A stretch of DNA of 64,000 nt, taken from Bromus sterilis (Eukaryota > Streptophyta > Magnoliopsida > Poales > Poaceae). The stretch spans positions 188,413,501 through 188,477,500 of the forward strand of contig OX465598.1 in the NCBI GenBank assembly GCA_950022295.1. The letters are read 5' to 3'. Shown here one piece after another: positions 45,858 through 58,961 of the stretch; position 1 is the first letter of the stretch; each line of letters starts with the position of its first letter. The notes below the pieces were generated by a model. It was not told the DNA's origin. It worked only from the letters and a program-made list of their open reading frames with translations, and made no database searches. The translations under genes were made by a program, and so were the position numbers.

Positions 45858-48800
45858 GTAGGACAAATCAGTTTACTCTGGTTCATCAGGATAAAAATAT
45901 TGCTTTACTTCCTATGTCTCCTGAACAAATTGTGAAAGATGATCTTGCTAGAGCTAGTAAAGCTAAACAGGAGAAAAATAAGAGTGAAAATGAGATAGAA
46001 GCTAAAGAATTTGAGCAACAACATAAGACAAATAGCAAATCTTCTTCTGCTGTTTCTAATGAAATTAAATTGACTAGTCCAACTTTGCTTGCTACTAAGG
46101 TTGATATTTCGGAGTTGGATGTTAGTCAATATGTGTGCTATGCTTTTGTGTGCAAACAAGCTTTGTTTTCATTTGAGAAATTGCCTCCTTCTTTGCCTCC
46201 TGTTATCACTGACCATTTGCAGGAGTTTATTGACGTCTTTCCACAAGACGTACCACCGGGATTACCACCTATTCGAGGGATTGAGCATCAGATTGACTTA
46301 ATTCCCGGTGCTTCGCTGCCCAACCGTGCGCCATACCGTACCAATCCGGAGGAGACGAAGGATATTCAGCGTCAAGTACAAGAGCTTCTCGACAAAGGTT
46401 ACATACGTGAATCCCTTAGTCCTTGTGTTGTTCCTGTTATATTAGTGCCTAAAAAGGATGGAACATGGCGTATGTGTGTTGATTGTCGAGCCATTAATAA
46501 TATTACTATTCGTTATCGTCATCCTATTCCTAGGTTAGATGATATGCTTGATGAATTAAGTGGCTCTACCATGTTTTCCAAAGTTGATTTGCGTAGTGGA
46601 TACTATCAAATTCGCATGAAATTAGGAGATGAATGGAAAACGGCATTTAAAACTAAGTTTGGACTATATGGGTGGTTAGTCATGCCTTTTGGGTTAACTA
46701 ATGCACCTAGCACCTTCATGAGATTAATGAACGAGGTTTTACGTGCTTTCATTGGACGATTTGTGGTAGTCTATTTTGATGATATACTGATTTATAGCAA
46801 ATCTTTACGTGCATTTTTTTGCTCTACGTAATGCACGTTTGTTTGGTAACCTTGGGAAGTGCACCTTTTTCACCGACCGAGTATCGTTTCTTGGCTATGT
46901 TGTTACTCCACAGGGAATTGAAGTTGATAAAGCCAAGATCGAGGCGATTGAGAGTTGGCCGCAGCCCAAAACGGTCACACAAGTGAGGAGTTTTCTTGGC
47001 CTCGCTGGATTCTATAGGCGTTTTGTGAGAGATTTCAGCACCATTGCTGCACCTCTCAATGAGCTTACACGCAAGGATGTGCCTTTTACTTGGGGTACCG
47101 CACAGGAAGAAGCCTTCACGGTATTGAAAGATAAGTTAACTAATGCTCCTTTGCTCCAACTTCCTGATTTTAATAAGACTTTTGAGCTTGAATGCGATGC
47201 TAGTGGGATTGGTTTGGGAGGTGTGTTATTACAAGATGCTAAACCTGTTGCATACTTTTCTAAAAAATTGAGTGGGCCTAGTCTGAACTATTCTACATAT
47301 GATAAGGAATTATATGCTCTTGTTCGGACATTAGAAACTTGGCAACATTATTTATGGCCCAAAGAATTTGTTATACATTCTGATCATGAATCTTTGAAAC
47401 ACATAAGAAGTCAAGCAAAACTTAATCGTAGACATGCTAAGTGGGTTGAATTTATTGAGACTTTCCCTTATGTCATTAAACACAAGAAGGGGAAAGATAA
47501 TATTATTGCTGATGCATTGTCTCGTCGTTATACTATGCTTTCACAACTTGACATCAAGATATTCGGTTTAGAGACAATCACAGATCAATATGTAAATGAT
47601 GCGGAATTTAAAGATGTATTGCACAATTGTAGAGAGGGTAGAACATGGAATAAGTTTGTGCTTAATGATGGATTTGTGTTCCGTTCGAACAAGCTATGCA
47701 TTCCAGCTAGCTCTATTCGTCTTTTCTTGTTGCAGGAGGCGCATGGAGGAGGATTAATGGGACACTTTGGCGTGAAGAAGACGGAGGACGTACTTGCTAC
47801 ACATTTCTTTTGGCCAAAGATGAGACGGGATGTTGAGCGTTTTGTTGCTCGCTGCACTACATATCAAAAAGCTAAGTCACGACTCAATCCTCATGGTTTA
47901 TACATGCCTTTACCTATACCTAGTGTTCCGTGGGAGGACATATCCATGGACTTTGTTTTAGGTTTGCCTCGAACAAAGAAGGGGAGGGATAGCATATTTG
48001 TTGTCGTGGATAGATTTTCTAAGATGGCACATTTTATACCATGTCATAAAAGCGATGATGCTGCTAATGTTGCCGATTTATTCTTTCGTGAGATTATTCG
48101 CTTACATGGTGTGCCCAATACTATTGTCTCGGATCGTGATACTAAGTTTCTTAGCCATATTTGGAGATGCTTATGGGCTAAGTTGGGGACTAAACTACTT
48201 TTTAGTACTACATGTCATCCCCAAACTGATGGACAAACTGAAGTGGTCAATAGGACATTGTCTACTAAGCTTAGGGCTATTTTAAAGAGTAACTTGAAAC
48301 TGTGGGAAGAATGTTTACCTCATATTGAATTTTCTTATAATTGTTCATTGCATTCTACCACTAAAATGTGCCCTTTTGAGAAAAAATTTGGTGTCCTACC
48401 TCGTGCACCTATTGATTTGCTGCCTCTTCCATCTTCGGAGAAGGTTAATTTTGATGCTAAGCAACGTGCTGAATTGATATTAAAAATGCATGAGTCTAAG
48501 TTAAAGAAAACATTGAGCGAATGAATGCTAGATACAAGCTTGCTGGTGATAGGGGTCGAAAGCATGTTGTGTTTGAACCCGGAGATCTTGTTTGGTTACA
48601 TCTACGTAAAGATAGGTTTCCTGATTTGCGCAAGTCTAAGTTAATGCCACGAGCTGATGGTCCCTTTAAGGTTTTGTATAAAATAAATGATAATGCATAT
48701 AAACTTGAGCTACCTGCAGATTTTGGGGTTAGTCCCACTTTTAATATTGCAGATTTGAAGCCTTATTTGGGAGAAGATGATGAGCTTCCGTCGAGGACGA

Positions 48801-49129
48801 CTTCAATTCAAGAAGGGGAGGATGATGAGGACATCCTTACTAATGTTACACCCACATCCTCACCAACTACACATATTGGACCAGTTACTAGAACACGTGC
48901 ACGTCAGCTAAATTATCAGGTACTTTCGTTTCTTGCGAATCCTTCTAATGTTCATGAACATATGATGCTGCCAAAATTAGATACTTTTGTTTTTCTTATG
49001 AATGAAGGACCTAGAATAGACAAGAAGGACGGGCATTGGAGCGGGATCAAGCATGGAGAAGATGGTGCGCGCGCGGGAAAGGGCAATGGAGTTTTCAATG
49101 GTGATTTTCGCACTTTGAAGCCACCATAA
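45858..49129 (+). pseudogene. CRM-like pol, 3' part, frameshifted (host element)
   Basis: It encodes the region before reverse transcriptase through to the LTR-encoded tail. Near 46807-46825 a 21-bp deletion and a 2-bp loss break the frame just after YFDDIL. A 2-bp gain near 48495 restores it. The integrase finger has lost its last Cys (TGT to TAT at about 47872). The loop after DDE is altered where other copies read EIVYG. The upstream ORF that starts at 45623 in Tekay-like LTR is an accidental fusion across the junction. Confidence 0.88.
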
Positions 49130-49740
49130 GGCGTGCATGAAGGCTTGGACGAAATACACGAGATGCCACTTCATTATTTTAGTCCAAGGGCATTTATAGG
49201 TGCTGCGTCACCTTAATATTGGGTTGGGCCCATGTAATTTCGAAATACTACTTTATAGGCTGTTTTTAGAGTCCGTATGTGTGGGGAAACCGAGTTAGGG
49301 TTGTTTTCGGACCCCACCTCCAAGGGGTCACGAAAATCCCCTCTATTCCCCCATATATACAGCCCTTAGGGCGTCGTTTAGACTTGGGTTTTAATTAGAT
49401 TTAAGTTAGCCATAGCCGCAACTTCGAGCTCTTCGTTTGTGTCATCCGACCAGGCCAAGACCGCATTGGGACCCCAACTTCTGTTAATCATTCATCTTAT
49501 ATTCGCAATATCCAGATTGCAATTCTTAGTTCTTGCTTGTTCTTTCGATTGCTTGCAGGAATTAGACCTTCGTGGTCAGGTTGATCGTGCATCCGCGGGA
49601 TCAAAAACCTCTCGGAGTTGGTTTAGCGATCGCTAAGGCGCAACGTCTTCGCACATTCGTAGTCGGGTCGTGAAAGTCGTCTCCACCATAATCGATCTCC
49701 ATCATCTCATCGAAACATCGGGACACCTTCGCCTCTATCA
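48823..49740 (+). repeat. CRM-like LTR shared by two tandem interiors
   Basis: 918 bp, preceded by a polypurine tract (48811-48822). It is followed not by flank or target duplication but by CRM-like leader starting at the equivalent of 39073, so it joins two interiors. The primer site after it is deleted. Confidence 0.88.
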
Positions 49741-49905
49741 ATATCTCTGAGAGTTTTGACCCGTTGGGTGTACATCACCACCTGCTGCTAGGTAAGAATC
49801 GGTAAGAACGAAAGAAAAGCTTGACGGATTTGTGCTTTCCACCACCCCACATCCCATTAGTCGAAGTAGGATCATATTTTTGTGTGTTTTCTATTTCTGC
49901 TAACC

Positions 49906-52900
49906 ATGCCAGGATCACATGATGAAGTGGCGCAGGATGCGCCCGATTGGGAGAACATGACGAACAAGGAGTTACATGATAAATTTGCACGTATGATGTC
50001 TGAACTGGTGCAAGACATCGAGAACAGATTTACAGAGGCGATTGATGACGTGGAGAAGATGATCGACACCAAGCTCGACGCCAAGTTTACTGAGTTGATC
50101 GCACGCCTACCTCCACAGCCTGCGGCCGCCCCGGTGCAGCCACCGTTTCCACGACGCGCACGACGTATTCTGTTTCAGGCAGGACAAGATGCTGGTATTA
50201 GTACTCCTCCTGCTGCTGCAGTTGCTGCTGCTGCCGCTGCTTCAGACGTCGGCCAGGACGACAACTACGAGGGTGATTACGAGGAGGAGGTGGAACAGGA
50301 AGCGTCCTATGAACAGCCAGCTGGACGTCCACGTCCCAACATTCGCCACGGTCGACACCAACCACCCCCTCAGGTACGCGATGATGAACATGTGCCTAAA
50401 CTTAAATTGAATCTTAAGCCATTTGAGGGTAGATATATTCCTGATGCTTATCTTACTTGGGAGTTGGAAACTGAACAACGCTTTACATGTTTACAATATC
50501 CTGAGAATAGACATGTTACTGCTGCTGTTTGTGAATTCACGGGTTTGCCTATAATGTGGTCTGAACATTGTAGATTGCATGCTAATAATATTCCAACTAC
50601 TTGGGCTGCATTAAAAGATGATATACGTACTCGCTGGGTTCCTCCTTATTATCAACGTGAATTGCTACAAAAATTACAGCGTTTGAGACAAGGAAAAAAT
50701 TATGTAGAGGAATATTATCAGGAATTACAAACTGGATTGATTAGATGTGGCCTAGTAGAGGATAATGAAGCTATGCTTGCACGTTTTATGGGTGGCTTAA
50801 ACAAGGAGATACAAACTATTCTAGAATACAAGGACTATGCTACTATCACTCGTTTGTTTCATCTTGCTTGTAAAGCAGAACGTGAAGTGCAGGATCGACA
50901 GGCCACTACGAGACCTAACTTTTCTGCAGGACGAAATACATCATGGACATCGCGTGGAGCTTCTACATCCACACGTCCTGCTGCACCACCATCTACTTCA
51001 GCCGCTCATTCTTACAGGGAGCCACCAAAACAGTCAGCGCCACCATTCAAGGGTGCACAGAGTGGTCCAGCGGCGAGTTCTTCTTCATCCATGGCTTCCA
51101 CAGGGCAAACACGAGATCGTGATATTAAATGTCGCAGGTGCCAAGGTGGAGGTCACTTCGCAAAAGACTGTCCTTCCAAGAGTGTGATGACTATTACGGC
51201 GGATGGTGGGTATGAGTCAGCGAGTGACTATGATGAGGAGACTTTAGTTCACATTGCTCAAGAGGAACAGGGTGCCGATGATGATGCTCATGATATAGAG
51301 TATATGGCTCCTGATGATGCGGATAAATATGCTAGTTTGGTTGCTCAATGTGTGTTAAGTGTGCAGGTAACGTAGGACGAGCAAAACCAGAGGCATAATT
51401 TGTTCCACGCAAAGGGAGTGGTGAAAGAACGTTCGGTTCGCATCATTATTGACGGAGCGAGTTGCAACAACTTGGCTAGCATGGAGTTGGTGGAAAAGCT
51501 ATCTCTCACCACAAGACCACACCCCCATCCGTACTATATTCAGTGGTATAACAATAGTGGTAAGATTAAGGTAACGCGTTCAGTTCGTGTGCACTTTAGC
51601 ATTGCTGCATATGCGGATTATGTTGATTGTGATGTGGTACCCATGCAAGCATGCTCTCTTTTACTTGGTAGACCATGGTAATTTGATAGGAATGTGTTAC
51701 ACCATGGTAGGACAAATCAGTTTACTCTGGTTCATCAGGATAAAGATATTGCTTTACTTCCTATGTCTCCTGAACAAATTGTGAAAGATGATCTTGCTAG
51801 AGCTAGTAAAGCTAAACAGGAGAAAATTAAGAGTGAAAATGAGATAGCAGCTAAAGAATTTGAGCAACAACATGAGACAAATAGCAAATCTTCTTCTACT
51901 GTTTCTAATGAAATTAAATTGACTAGTCCAACTTTGCTTGCTACTAAGGTTGATATTTCGGATTTGGATGTTAGTCAATATGTGTGCTATGCTTTTGTGT
52001 GCAAAGAAGCTTTGTTTTCATTTGAGGAATTTCCTCCTTCTTTGCCTCCTGTTGTCACTGACCTTTTGTAGGAGTTTATTTCCGTCTTTCCACAAGACGT
52101 GCCACCGGGATTACCACCTATTCGAGGGATTGAGCATCAGATTGACTTAATTCCTGGTGCTTCGCTGCCTAACCGTGCGCCATACCGTACCAATTCGCCG
52201 GAGACGAAGGAGATTCAGTGTCAAGTACAAGAGTTACTCGACAGAGGTTACATACGTGAATCCCTTAGTCCTTGTGTTGTTCCTGTTATATTAGTGCCTA
52301 AAAAGGATGGAACTTGGCGTATGTGTGTTGATTGTAGAGCCATTAATAATATTACTATTCGTTATCGTCATCCTATTCCTAGGTTAGATGATATGCTTGA
52401 TGAATTAAGTGGCTCTACCATGTTTTCCAAAGTTGATTTGCGTAGTGGATACCATCAAATTCGCATGAAATTAGGGGACGAATGGAAAACGGCATTTAAA
52501 ACTAAGTTTGGATTATATGAGTGGTTAGTCATGCCTTTTGGGTTAACTAATGCACCTAGCACTTTTATGAGATTAATGAACGAGGTTTTACGTGCTTTCA
52601 TTGGACGATTTGTGGTAGTCTATTTTGATGATATACTGATTTATAGCAAATCTTTGGAGGAACATTTGGATCATTTACGTGCTGTTTTTATTGCTCTACG
52701 TAATGCACGTTTATTTGGTAACCTTGGGAAGTGCACCTTTTGCACCGACCGAGTATCGTTTCTTGGCTATGTTGTTACTCCGCAGGGAATTGAAGTTGAT
52801 AAAGCCAAGATCGAGGCAATTGAGAGTTGGCCGCAGCCCAAAACGGTCACACAAGTGAGGAGTTTTCTTGGCCTCGCTGGATTCTATAGGCGTTTTGTGA

Positions 52901-54999
52901 GAGATTTCAGCACCATTGCTGCACCTCTCAATGAGCTTACACGCAAGGATGTGCCTTTTACTTGGGGTACCGCACAGGAAGAAGCTTTCACGGTATTGAA
53001 AGATAAGTTAACACATGCTCCTTTGCTCCAACTTCCTGATTTTAATAAGACTTTTGAGCTTGAATGCGATGCTAGTGGGATTGGTTTGGGAGGTGTGTTA
53101 TTACAAGATGCTAAACCTGTTGCATACTTTTCTGAAAAATTGAGTGGGCCTAGTCTGAACTATTCTACTTATGATAAGGAATTATATGCTCTTGTTCGGA
53201 CATTAGAAACTTGGCAACATTATTTATGGCCCAAAGAATTTGTTATACATTCTGATCATGAATCTTTGAAACACATAAGAAGTCAAGCAAAACTTAATCG
53301 TAGACATGCTAAGTGGGTTGAATTTATTGAGACTTTCCCTTATGTCATTAAACACAAGAAGGGGAAAGATAATATTATTGCTGATGCTTTGTCTCGTCGT
53401 TATACTATGCTTTCACAACTTGACTTCAAGATTTTCGGTTTAGAGACAATCAAAGAACAATATGTAAATGATGCGGAATTTAAAGATGTATTGCAGAATT
53501 GTAGAGAGGGTAGAACATGGAACAAGTTTGTGCTTAATGATGGATTTGTGTTCCGTTCTAACAAGCTATGCATTCCAGCTAGCTCTATTCGTCTTTTGTT
53601 GTTGCAGGAGGCGCATGGAGGAGGATTAATGGGACATTTTGGCGTGAAAAAGACGGAGGACGTACTTGCTACACATTTCTTTTGGCCAAAGATGAGACGG
53701 GATGTTGAGCGTTTTGTTGCTCGCTGCACTACATGTCAAAAATCTAAGTCACGACTCAATCCTCATGGGTTATACATGCCTTTACCTGTACCTAGTGTTC
53801 CGTGGGAGGACATATCCATGGACTTTGTTTTAGGCTTGCCTCGAACAAAGAAGGGGAGGGATAGCATATTTGTTGTCGTGGATAGATTTTCTAAGATGGC
53901 ACATTTTATACCATGTCATAAAAGCGATGATGCTGCTAATGTTGCTGATTTATTCTTTGGAGAGATTATTCGTTTACATGGTGTGCCCAATACTATTGTC
54001 TCGGATCGTGATACAAAGTTTCTTAGCCATTTTTGGAGATGCTTATGGGCTAAGTTGGGGACTAAACTACTTTTTAGTACTACATGTCATCCCCAAACTG
54101 ATGGACAAACTGAAGTGGTCAATAGGACATTGTCTACTATGCTTAGGGCTGTTTTAAAAAGTAACTTGAAACTGTGGGAAGAATGTTTACCTCATATTGA
54201 ATTTGCTTATAATCGTTCAGTGCATTCTACCACTAAAATGTGCCCTTTTGAGATTGTTTATGGTTTTCTACCTCGTGCACCTATTGATTTGCTGCCTCTT
54301 CCATCTTCGGAGAAGGTTAATTTTGATGCTAAGCAACGTGCTGATTTGATATTAAAAATGCATGAGTTAACTAAAGAAAACATTGAGCGCATGAATGCTA
54401 GATACAAGCTTGCTGGTGATAGGGGTCGAAAGCATGTTGTGTTTGAACCAGGAGATTTTGTTTGGTTACATCTACGTAAAGATAGGTTTCCTGATTTGCG
54501 CAAGTCTAAGTTAATGCCACGAGCTGATGGTCCCTTTAAGGTTTTACAGAAAATTAATGATAATGCATATAAACTTGAGCTACCTGCAGATTTTGGGGTT
54601 AGTCCCACATTTAACATTGCAGATTTGAAACCTTATTTGGGAGAAGATGATGAGCTTCCGTCGAGGACGACTTCAATTCAAGAAGGGGAGGATGATGAGG
54701 ACATCCCTACTAATGTTACACCCATACCCTCACCAACTACACATACTGGACCAGTTACTAGAGCACGTGCACGTCAACTAAATTATCAGGTACTTTCGTT
54801 TCTTGCGAATCCTTCTATTGTTCATGAACATATGATGTTGCCTAAATTAGATACTTTTGTTTTGGTTATGAATGAAGGACCTAGCATGGACAAGAAGGAT
54901 GGTCATTGGAGCGGGATCAAGAATGGAGAAGAAGGTGCACGCGGGGGAAAGTACAGTGGAGCTTCCAGTGGGGATTTTCGCACGTTGAAGCCACCATAA
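49906..54999 (+). pseudogene. CRM-like gag-pol with three stops
   Basis: The reading frame is kept throughout but holds TAG at 51373-51375 (AAG elsewhere), TAA at 51679-51681 (CAA elsewhere) and TAG at 52069-52071 (CAG elsewhere). The protease site reads D-G-A where other copies read D-G-G. One codon is missing near 50547. Downstream of the last stop about 975 codons remain open, covering complete reverse transcriptase, RNase H, integrase and the LTR-encoded tail. Confidence 0.9.
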
Positions 55000-55609
55000 G
55001 GCATGCATGAAGGCTTGGACGGAATACACGAGATGCCACTTCATTATTTTCGTCCAAGAGCAATTATAGGTGCTGCGTCACCTTAATATTGGGCTGGGCC
55101 CATGTAATTTCGAAATACCACATTATAGGCTGTTTTTAGAGTCCGTATGTGTGGGGAAACCGAGTTAGGGTTGTTTTCGGACCCCACCTCCAAGGGGTCA
55201 CGAAAATCCCCTCTGTTCCCCCATATATACAGCCCTTAGGGCGTCGCTTAGACTTGGGTTTTAATTAGATTAAAGTTAGCCATAGCCGCAACTTCGAGCT
55301 CTTCGTTTGTGTCATCCGACCAGGCCAAGACCTCATTGGAACCCCAACTTTCGTAATCATTCATCTTATATTCGCAATATCCAGATTGCAATTCTTAGTT
55401 CTTGCTTGGTTCTTCGATTGCTTGCAGGAATTAGACCTTCGTGGTCAGGTTGATCGTGCATCCGCGGGATCAATAACCTCTCGGAGTTGGTTTAGCGATC
55501 GCTAAGGCGCAACGTCTTCGCACGTTCGTAGTCGGATCGTGAAAGTCGTCTCCACCATAATCGATCTACACCATCTCATCGAAACATCGGGACACCTTCG
55601 CCTCTATCA
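54693..55609 (+). repeat. Terminal 3' LTR of the tandem CRM-like array
   Basis: 917 bp, preceded by a polypurine tract (54681-54692). GAACT follows at 55610-55614 and would be the right target duplication; its partner is outside the window. Confidence 0.9.
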
Positions 55610-55700
55610 GAACTTGAGGAAGGCGACCTTGTCCTCCATCGGCTACAGTCCAGGATGGATCTAAAAAAGTTGTCTCCAAAGTGGGAAGGCCCTTATCGGC
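55610..55700 (+). pseudogene. Fragment resembling the integrase C-terminus of a Tat-type gypsy element
   Basis: The frame starting at 55610 encodes a stretch with GDLVLH followed by LSPKWEGPYR. This is the pattern found at the end of pol in Tat/Retand-type grass elements. It stops being recognisable by about 55700. It is too short to assign firmly. Confidence 0.5.
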
Positions 55701-55984
55701 GAGGGGTTCCGGTTACGGAGGGAACACTATGCACTTCCTCCCGGCACGGATGTCAACAAGACCATCCCCGAGATGAGCGATGCCGTGACCCCGTCGTCCG
55801 CCAGACCGCTCCCCGATGGTCTGGATCTCCTGGTGCAGCTTCTGTGGCATCATCCGGGCACCATGGATCCCCGGATCAGCGTACTCTCCTGGAGGGTCGC
55901 CGCCACAAAGACACTCGAACCACCATCGTTAGGCGGAAGGAAACTCGCCGGTGTTCCGACGCCCTGGTTTCTCCCATCGATGTT

Positions 55985-56957
55985 GTCCGGGAGAGGATCC
56001 TTGTCGGTGAAAGCGATTACAACAACGTGTGCGTAGCCTTCACCCAAGATCTCCGCAGCGTCCAGTGGCCCAAGAAGTTCCAAATAGATGGCCCACTTAC
56101 GTATGACGGAAAGACAGACCCCGGTGAGTTCATCTGTATGTACAACCCTGCTGTGGAGATCGCGGGGGGAGATGACAAAGCGAAGGCCAACTACTTCCCC
56201 ATGAAGCTCAAGGACAATGTTCGCCGGTGGATGATGCATCTCCCGGCCAACTCCATCAGCTCGTGGGTGGAACTCTGTGAAAAGTTTGTCGTCCGTTTAC
56301 CGGAGGGGTCCAACCTCTGAAAATCGTTAGTGACTTACGCCGAGTAGTGCAGAAGGACGGCGAACCCATCCGGAAGTTCGTCCAAAGATTCACCTAGATG
56401 CAGCATTGCATCCCCGATGCGCATGAGGTCGGAATCATCGCCACCTTTCATGCCAACGTCAAGAACCCGCGCATGCTGGAGAAGATGAGTACTCGGTCCA
56501 TCAAGACTATCACCGCCCTGTTCGAGCTGGCCGACAAGGTCTCCCACGTCGAAGAGGCGGTCCTGCCTGTTAATCAAGATGCCGAAAGACGTCGTACGAC
56601 TCAAGCTCCTTTCGAAAGGAACCATCCTTCCGGGGAGCCCGGGGCCCGTAAACACGTACACCAAGCCGTGTTCACCACGGAGGGGTACGGGGCGCTCTGC
56701 AACCACCCTCCATCGACACCGTGGTTGCCGCCGCGGACACCACCCCGTCACCATACTGCAAGAAGACCAACAAGCACGACCTGTCTGAGTGCCGCTCCAT
56801 CATCAAGCTCCAAGAAGACATGGCGGCCTTCTATTGCAAGAAGGACGCCGAAAGGAAGGCTCAGCGGTGCTGAGATTCCCAATGTGGGGGCCGAGGTGGC
56901 TACCAGAACAAGGGCAAGCCAAGGACGCCGCATCACAGCGACGATGTTTCCGGAGAG
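55985..56957 (+). pseudogene. Degraded gag of a Tat-type gypsy element
   Basis: A retrotransposon gag domain is visible at about 56030-56320: WPKKF, YDGKTDPGEF, AGGDDKAKANYFP and SSWVELCEKF. A stop TGA (56318-56320), a frameshift and a TAG (56395-56397) follow. The gag resumes in another frame (IPDAHEVGIIATF, then TALFELADK). A knuckle-like CKKTNKHDLSEC is seen near 56757 in yet another frame. The element is cut at 56957 by a CRM-like LTR. The stretch 55700-55985 has no assignable function and may be the gag N-terminus. Confidence 0.7.
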
Positions 56958-57873
56958 TGATCAGGACATCTCTACTAATGTTACACCCACATCTTCACCA
57001 ACTACACATACTGGACCAGTTACTAGAGCACGCGCACGTCAACTAAATTATCAGGTACTTTCGTTTCTTGCGAATCCTTCTATTGTTCATGAACATATGA
57101 TGCTGCCTAAATTAGATACTTTTGTTTTGCTTATGAATGAAGGACCTAGCATGGACAAGAAGGATGGTCATTGGAGCGGGATCAAGCATGGAGAAGAAGG
57201 TGCGCGCGCGGGAAAGGACAATGGAGCTTCCAGTGGTGATTATCGCACTTTGAAGCCACCATAAGTTGCGCATGAAGTCTTGGACGAAATACGCGAGATG
57301 CCACTTCATTATTTTCGTCCAAGGGCAATTATAGGTGCTGCGTCAGCTTAAAATTGGGCTGGGCCCATGTAATTTCGAAATACCACATTATAGGCTGTTT
57401 TTAGAGTCCGTATGTGTGGGGAAACCGAGTTAGCGTTGTTTTCGGACCCCACCTCCAAGGGGTCACGAAAATCCCCTCTGTTCCCCCATATATACAGCCC
57501 TTAGGGCGTCGTTTAGACTTGGGTTTTAATTAGATTTAAGTTAGCCATAGCTGCAACTTCGAGTTCTTCGTTTGTGTCGTCCGACCAGGCCAAGACCGCA
57601 TTGGAACCCCAACTTCTGTTAATCTTTCATCTTATATTCGCAATATCCAGATTGCAATTCTTAGTTCTTGCTTGTTCTTCGATTGCTTGCAGGAATTGAC
57701 CTTCGTGGTCAGGTTGATCGTGCATCCGCGGGATCAATAACCTCTCGGAGTTGGTTTAGCGATTGCTAAGGCGCAACGTCTTCGCACGTTCGTAGTCGGG
57801 TCGTGAAAGTCTACTCCACCAAAATCGATCTCCATCATCTCATCGAAACATCGGGACACCTTCGCCTTTATCA
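56958..57873 (+). repeat. 5' LTR of the right-end CRM-like element
   Basis: 916 bp, starting TGATCAGGACATC (one change from the family start) and ending GCCTTTATCA. Confidence 0.92.
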
Positions 57874-58961
57874 AGTGGTATCAGATTTCCAGGTTGCTCG
57901 GTGAGATTTACCAGTTTTCATAGTCTAGATTGGTTCTGTTCTTCATACCTACAGTCCACGAAAAAGCCAACAAAAAAAATTAGGGTTAGATCATCACGTC
58001 CCAAGACAGTCCTAGCCTTTGTCCAGTTTTCTTTTCAGTACTTGCTTTGTTGAATTTACGGTTGCATCGTTGTGTCAAGTTGCTGATCTTAGCGTCTAGT
58101 TCCCTTAGAGTTTCGAGTTCTGATCACAGTTTGCCACGTCGCCGCCGCACAAGTAGTCATCCTACCACGTTCCGCTAATCCGAGTCCAGATACACCACCA
58201 CGTTCCGCCAAGCAGAGTCCATATACACCACCACGTCTCACGAGTCCGAGTTGAGTTCCACCATCAGTACGGCTCCTGATCTCTCTGTAGCCAGATTAGT
58301 TTTCAGTTGTTAGAGTCGGATTTCATCAAACTTTTTCCGTACAGAGAAGGGGGTGAAAAAAAAAAGAGTCTGGCACGCTTTCCAGAGCAGTTTTTAGGCC
58401 AAAATTTTCAGGGGTAAAAAAATTTCGTGCCCATACGTTCCTTAGGTCCAGAAACTCATTTTGAGACGTTCACCACCATAGTGATTTTTTCGCACTTTTT
58501 CAGCCACCGCAGTCCCGCATCGCAAAAAAAAAAGATAAAAAAAAGGAGAGAAAAAAAATTCAGAGTGTGCTTCTCAGTTGTTTACGTGCCGCGCCGTGCT
58601 TTCGTTGGTGTTTTAGGCTCGCGTCTCTAGTACGGTCTAGCCTAGGATCAGCACAGTACCGACGTTGAGTGTTTATTCAGCTTTGCATCTTTGTTTTGAT
58701 TACTGTTGAGCTATTGCTACCATACTTGTCAGCCTTCCTACAGCTCCACATATATTCTACATCGTGCGTTTGACACCTCCTGGCCATCGCTCCACCATAT
58801 CTCTGAGAGTTTTGACCCGTTGGTTGTACATCACCACCTGTTGCTAGGTAAGAATCGGTAAGAACGAAAGAAAAGCTTGACGGATTTGTGCTTTCCACCA
58901 TCCCACATCCCATTAGTAGAAGTAGGATCATATTCCTGTGTGTTTTCTATTTCTGCTAACC
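57874..58961 (+). other. 5' leader of the right-end CRM-like element
   Basis: 1,088 bp of non-coding leader with the usual repeats near 58170-58250 and a shorter A-rich tract at 58524-58558. It ends at the gag ATG. Confidence 0.8.
57876..57887 (+). other. Primer binding site, initiator Met-tRNA type
   Basis: TGGTATCAGATT two bases after the 5' LTR. Confidence 0.85.

Larger units (their letters stand above)
45858..49740 (+). mobile_element. Right half of the host CRM-like retrotransposon
   Basis: The sequence leaves the Tekay-like LTR at ...TTACA and enters CRM-like interior at the position equivalent to 5363 of the intact copy. It continues through pol into an LTR (48823-49740). The left half lies outside the window apart from 1-16. 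Confidence 0.85.
49741..55609 (+). mobile_element. Second tandem CRM-like interior plus terminal LTR
   Basis: The interior lacks the primer site and about 955 bp of leader, with the loss starting exactly at the LTR end. It carries the rest of the leader, a defective gag-pol and a terminal LTR (54693-55609). I interpret 45858-55609 as a tandem array made by unequal recombination, followed by the leader deletion. Confidence 0.78.

Noticed and set aside
45623..46831. 402-codon ORF joining Tekay-like LTR sequence to CRM-like pol
   Set aside because: It crosses the junction at 45857/45858 by chance. The first ~78 codons are LTR sequence that is non-coding elsewhere, and the pol part is frameshifted soon after.
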